Of a DNA stretch of 6,096 nucleotides, positions 6,027-6,096 are shown piece by piece. This stretch comes from Aquificota bacterium (GTDB taxonomy: Bacteria > Thermosulfidibacterota > Thermosulfidibacteria > Thermosulfidibacterales > Thermosulfidibacteraceae): contig WGAU01000059.1 in assembly GCA_015494645.1 (NCBI GenBank), positions 1 to 6,096 on the forward strand. The letters run 5' to 3'. Positions within the stretch are counted from its first letter, which is position 1; each line of letters starts with the position of its first letter. The notes under the pieces were generated by a model. It had not been told where the DNA came from. It saw nothing but the letters and a program-made list of their open reading frames with translations, and searched no databases. Position numbers and translations under genes: made by a program.

Positions 6027-6096
6027 CCTTCACAGTTTTGGTGGTCTAAAAATTTGGTACCATTTCAATCATCTGCCTTAGGAAACAAAGAAGTAC

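Noticed and set aside
5977..6096. A tRNA or other structured RNA gene after tsaD
   Set aside because: No cloverleaf, no T-arm GGTTC-A pattern with matching arms, and no other known RNA signature could be found on either strand.

Overview
The window looks like a stretch of chromosome from a thermophilic, Gram-negative-type bacterium. An Aquificales relative (Aquifex/Hydrogenobacter/Thermocrinis type) is the best guess. This rests on the Lys/Glu/Arg/Ile-rich proteins, the strong preference for AGA/AGG arginine and ATA isoleucine codons, the very tight gene packing, and the compact SecD and SecF proteins encoded as separate genes. The lineage is inferred from style, not from a marker search. All recognised genes are on the + strand, and nearly every base between 366 and 5976 is coding.

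Layout. Bases 1-255 hold the last 84 codons of a class III (CaiB/BaiF-type) CoA-transferase whose beginning lies outside the window. Bases 256-365 are a compact control region: a strong 9-bp hairpin (likely terminator of the upstream gene), a consensus -35 with a weaker -10, and a near-perfect Shine-Dalgarno. From 366 to 5976 runs a six-gene cluster that is very probably one operon: yajC, secD, secF, a small gene recognised here as rpoZ (RNA polymerase omega subunit), a secreted family-5 (Dpp/Opp-type) solute-binding protein, and tsaD (tRNA t6A37 synthesis). Four of the five junctions overlap (three 4-bp ATGA overlaps and one 19-bp overlap), and the fifth has an 11-bp gap. The genes are therefore likely to be translationally coupled as well as co-transcribed. 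Bases 5977-6096 are apparently non-coding on the + strand. They hold an imperfect hairpin, a pair of diverged motifs 30 bp apart, and possibly the tail of a convergent gene or a CRISPR-like sequence at the edge.

How the genes fit together. YajC, SecD and SecF form the accessory complex of the Sec translocon, which uses proton-motive force to help pull proteins out of the cytoplasm. The solute-binding protein has a Sec signal peptide and is a plausible client. Omega and TsaD are housekeeping proteins of transcription and translation, so the operon joins the core information and export machineries. No phage, IS, confirmed CRISPR array, tRNA or rRNA was found. I see no clear sign of a new defence or metabolic system. 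The most useful finding is the easily missed rpoZ inside the sec operon.
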